In this document: positions 61,527 through 64,000 of the stretch, piece by piece
How the letters are laid out: the number at the start of each line of letters is the position of its first letter
Position numbering within the stretch: position 1 is the first letter of the stretch
Source: Coniferiporia sulphurascens
Lineage: Eukaryota > Basidiomycota > Agaricomycetes > Hymenochaetales > Hymenochaetaceae
DNA length: 64,000 nucleotides
Assembly (NCBI GenBank): GCA_002794785.1
Contig: NBBA01000005.1
Coordinates: forward strand, 1,922,001 to 1,986,000
Reading direction: 5' to 3'
Notes under the pieces: generated by a model
Database searches by the model: none
What the model was told of the DNA's origin: nothing
Seen by the model: the letters and a program-made list of their open reading frames with translations, nothing else
Translations under genes and position numbers: made by a program

Positions 61527-64000
61527 TCACGACGACCCCTCAACGGCAACGCCGTGTCGCCACCTGTCGACTGAATTAAACTTGTTGGGTTCCTGCACCT
61601 GAATGGGGGGCTGGGGTCCAAACGGTACAGATGGAGGCATCATAAGCATCATTGATGGGGGAGGAGCGAATGCCATGGAGTTCGCCATCTGTGCGTGGAA
61701 CATTTGCTGTTGCTGTTGCGCTTGGACCTGTGCGAATATCTGAAACTGTGACGACTTTCTAATCTGCGCAGGGTGCATGCTCAATGGACGGTCATCTTCG
61801 TTGTCGTCGCCTCCTGTAGAGAGACCCGAGAACCCAGACAGAAGCGAGACGCCAGTCGGTAGACGAGAAGCTCTGATACCAAGAGGGACATCGTCATCAT
61901 CCTCGTCAGCGCCAGTTTTTCCGACGGAAAGGTCGGAATGCGGAGATGCGAGGTTGTCAAAGTCAATCGAAGGAACGGTGATTTTTGGTTTGTCAAGGAG
62001 CGAAGATAATGGTATATCCTCGTCCGAATCGTCCGGTTCAATTCTTGGAATGGATAATTTATGCGATGTCCGATGCAAAGCCATCGACAACGGCATATCC
62101 TCGTCGCTATCGTCTCCTGCAGTCAAGTGATTAAGTCCATAGCCAGAGCCGACCGCAGAAGTCTGCACAGGCTTCTTCTCGTCATCAGAGACCCATTGAT
62201 CAACGACCTCATCAAGAGGAGCGGAGCGAGCCGCGCGCCCGGGGGCTGCTTCGCTTGCACTGCTTTCATAATCCGAATCGTTATCTGTAGGAACCGGAGC
62301 AGTGCGTCTCCTTGAAGTGACCACGGCAATATCGGGTAGAGAGAGCGATGGATTAGTCTCACGTTGAGTAGGCGAAAGAGATAGCTCTGCGCTCTTGGAC
62401 TGTTCGGGGGCAAATTCGTCCTTATTTTTACCTTTACCCTTGCCTTTAGTCTTTTTCTTCTTTTTCTTAGACCTTTCTTCCTCGTCCTCTCGCTTCTTCC
62501 TTTCTTCCGCTTCGGCCTTCTCCTGCGCTTCAATCTCCTTCAACTTTGCCATCTCCCTGCCCCAGATGGTGTCAACCCCAAAGACCGACCGAGTTTGAGT
62601 GAGCTTTGGATCTCGAATCCCGGTTTCTGCAATTTGGCCTGCGCCATCAATTGCTAACAAAGGCTGGCTGTTGCGCGAACCTCGCCTGGCAAGACTTGCA
62701 CCAGCAAGTGGTTGCTCAGCGCGATTTACTCCGGGAGTCCCGAGCTGGAGAGTAGCCGGATCAATAAATGTGCTTGATCTCTTCATCCCGTCTCTATCCA
62801 TCATTGACGGCCGCTGATCTCCAGTGAACACCCTATAAAAGAATTAGTGGATTTTTTTAATACTTGTGTGCACCTTTTTAATTCACCTTCGTTTGCCTCG
62901 CATTTCCGCTTTCCTAGCTTCAAGGTCGTCAATTAAACTCCGTCCAAAAAGTTTGCCGGGTGGCCTCAACGGCTTCGTCTCTTCGGCAAGGGGCAAGGTG
63001 TTGGGAACGACAGCGGGTTGTTCTTCCTCCTTTACATCTGTCAATTCTACAGTCACTTTTTCGCCCTCTTCTTGGGCTCGTCGCAGATTCCCATCAATGT
63101 CATTGTATGTAACATCCCTTTGACCGTCTACAGCCAGATTGTTGCGGAAGAGAAGTTGTGAGGTGGAGAGACTAAGTCGAGGATTTGGGGTGAAAGAATT
63201 GGACGCAATAGGTACGCTGACAGCCTGAGACGTTGGTGAAACCAGCATTGACAAGCGTGAAGTACGGGCGCCCGGAGGCATGGGCCTTCCGTCTGTCGAA
63301 TCTAAGAAACCATCACGAGTAGGTTTGCCAGTGGAAGGAGGCACCGCAGACACGCCTTGCAGGGGACTTGGCATGACGAGAACTTTGGGTCGCATAAGGT
63401 CTAACCGAGAGTAGCGTCTCTCATGCGCAGGGTAATCATCTCCTCCGTAGGCGGATTGAAAGTCATCGTCAAGCATATCACGGGTGCGGAATGAAGCGGC
63501 GGACAATCGTCTATCGCGCACAGACTTAATATCTAGGACCGAAGCTCTTGATGCCGCACGGTTAATCAGATGATTCTCGTCGTCGTCATTGTAAGCTAAT
63601 TGTGGTCCAGCTGAAAGCCTTGTTGCATTGGACAAGGTACGCGCATGAGCAACCGTTTTTGGATCGAAACGTGATGCGCGGGAAGGGGGTGGGGGTGGAA
63701 CAGAGAAAGGGTTTGGCTCATCTGAGCGCCCCGGTCCTAGTCCCTCCGACAACGCGTCTATTCGAGAAACAGGCCGGGAGGCGACAGACGTGTTCGCCCC
63801 GCTTTCTTCTGGCATTGGCACAGACGAAGGAAACGGAATTGTGTCTCTTTTCTTGTCATACGAGGCAAGGGAATGTAAAGGAGGACGGATGGGCAGATTT
63901 TCGATCAATGGATGAGACGAAGTTCTTTGTCGTTCCCTGGGTCTCTCAAGGTCAATCCCATCTCCGGGACCGAAAGGACTGGATATAGTATTACGTCTAC
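61527..64000 (-). CDS. Long disordered protein with repeated acidic DED-x-PL motifs, 5' end outside window
   Basis: I do not recognise the family. The frame is open from the right edge through ERPRERQRTSSHPLIENLPI to RKAEMRGKRR, then an intron of about 50 bases (62838-62889) leads to VFTGDQRPSMMDRDGMKRSS. The first exon is Ser/Arg/Pro-rich with many predicted phosphosites (RYSRLDLMRP, RTSRLSMLVS). The second has a predicted coiled coil (EMAKLKEIEAQEKAEAEERK), a Lys-rich run (KKKKKKTKGKGKGKNK), and four spaced acidic motifs: DDSDEDMPLS, DDSDEDIPLS, DEDDDDVPLG and DDNEDDRPLS. A QQQQQ run and a Pro-rich end precede NSVDRWRHGVAVEGSS. It lacks a start codon inside the window. It may be a scaffold or nuclear protein, but nothing in it decides this. 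Confidence 0.6.

Overview
The window looks like nuclear DNA of a filamentous basidiomycete, most likely an Agaricomycete (mushroom or polypore type). The genes are cut by many short introns, mostly about 50 to 70 bases with GT-AG ends. Genes are packed in alternating divergent and convergent pairs. The protein families are typical of that group: SLX4, EFR3, ING, a GATA factor, a TRP-like flavin-carrier protein, a kelch membrane protein, an F-box/LRR protein and a secreted beta-helix protein. No operons, CRISPR arrays, tRNA or rRNA genes were seen. All calls come from reading translated exons; no database search was run.

Left part (1-20.9 kb), mostly housekeeping: EFR3 (minus, 3' end cut by the window), SLX4 (plus), folylpolyglutamate synthase (minus), PEX2 (plus), a Kap120/importin-11 type karyopherin (minus), a LOA1-like acyltransferase (plus), a trans-sulfuration PLP enzyme (minus) and poly(A) polymerase (minus). 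Middle-left (21-30 kb), more accessory: a damaged-looking RING/ankyrin gene, an F-box/LRR gene, a secreted single-pass beta-helix protein, then a gene-poor stretch holding a 656-bp non-autonomous DNA transposon with 28-bp terminal inverted repeats. Middle (29.3-43 kb): an IST3/RBMX2-type splicing factor diverging from eIF3d, a DSC2/UBAC2-like rhomboid-fold CUE protein, an NTF2-like protein, a GATA zinc-finger factor and an ING-family PHD protein.

At 45.0-51.0 kb sits an almost complete non-LTR retrotransposon (LINE) on the minus strand. It has a 24-base poly(A) tail, a 15-bp target-site duplication, a gag-like ORF1 with zinc knuckles and an ORF2 with endonuclease, reverse transcriptase and RNase H. 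Both ORFs change frame exactly at a run of nine C (minus strand), in opposite directions. The element landed about 210 bp upstream of the start codon of the TRP/flavin-carrier gene. The right end (51.2-64 kb) holds that TRP-like gene, a CNH-domain protein, a kelch membrane protein and a long acidic-repeat protein that runs off the window.

Most of the window is ordinary core biology (membrane phosphoinositide scaffolding, DNA repair nuclease scaffold, folate, peroxisome, nuclear import, mRNA 3' end formation, splicing, translation). The points most worth a second look are the LINE with paired C9 frame breaks, the short linear motif shared by the cytosolic tails of two unrelated membrane proteins, the TIR element, an intergenic hairpin, the acyltransferase with altered active-site blocks, and apparent single-base frame breaks in eIF3d and the RING/ankyrin gene.
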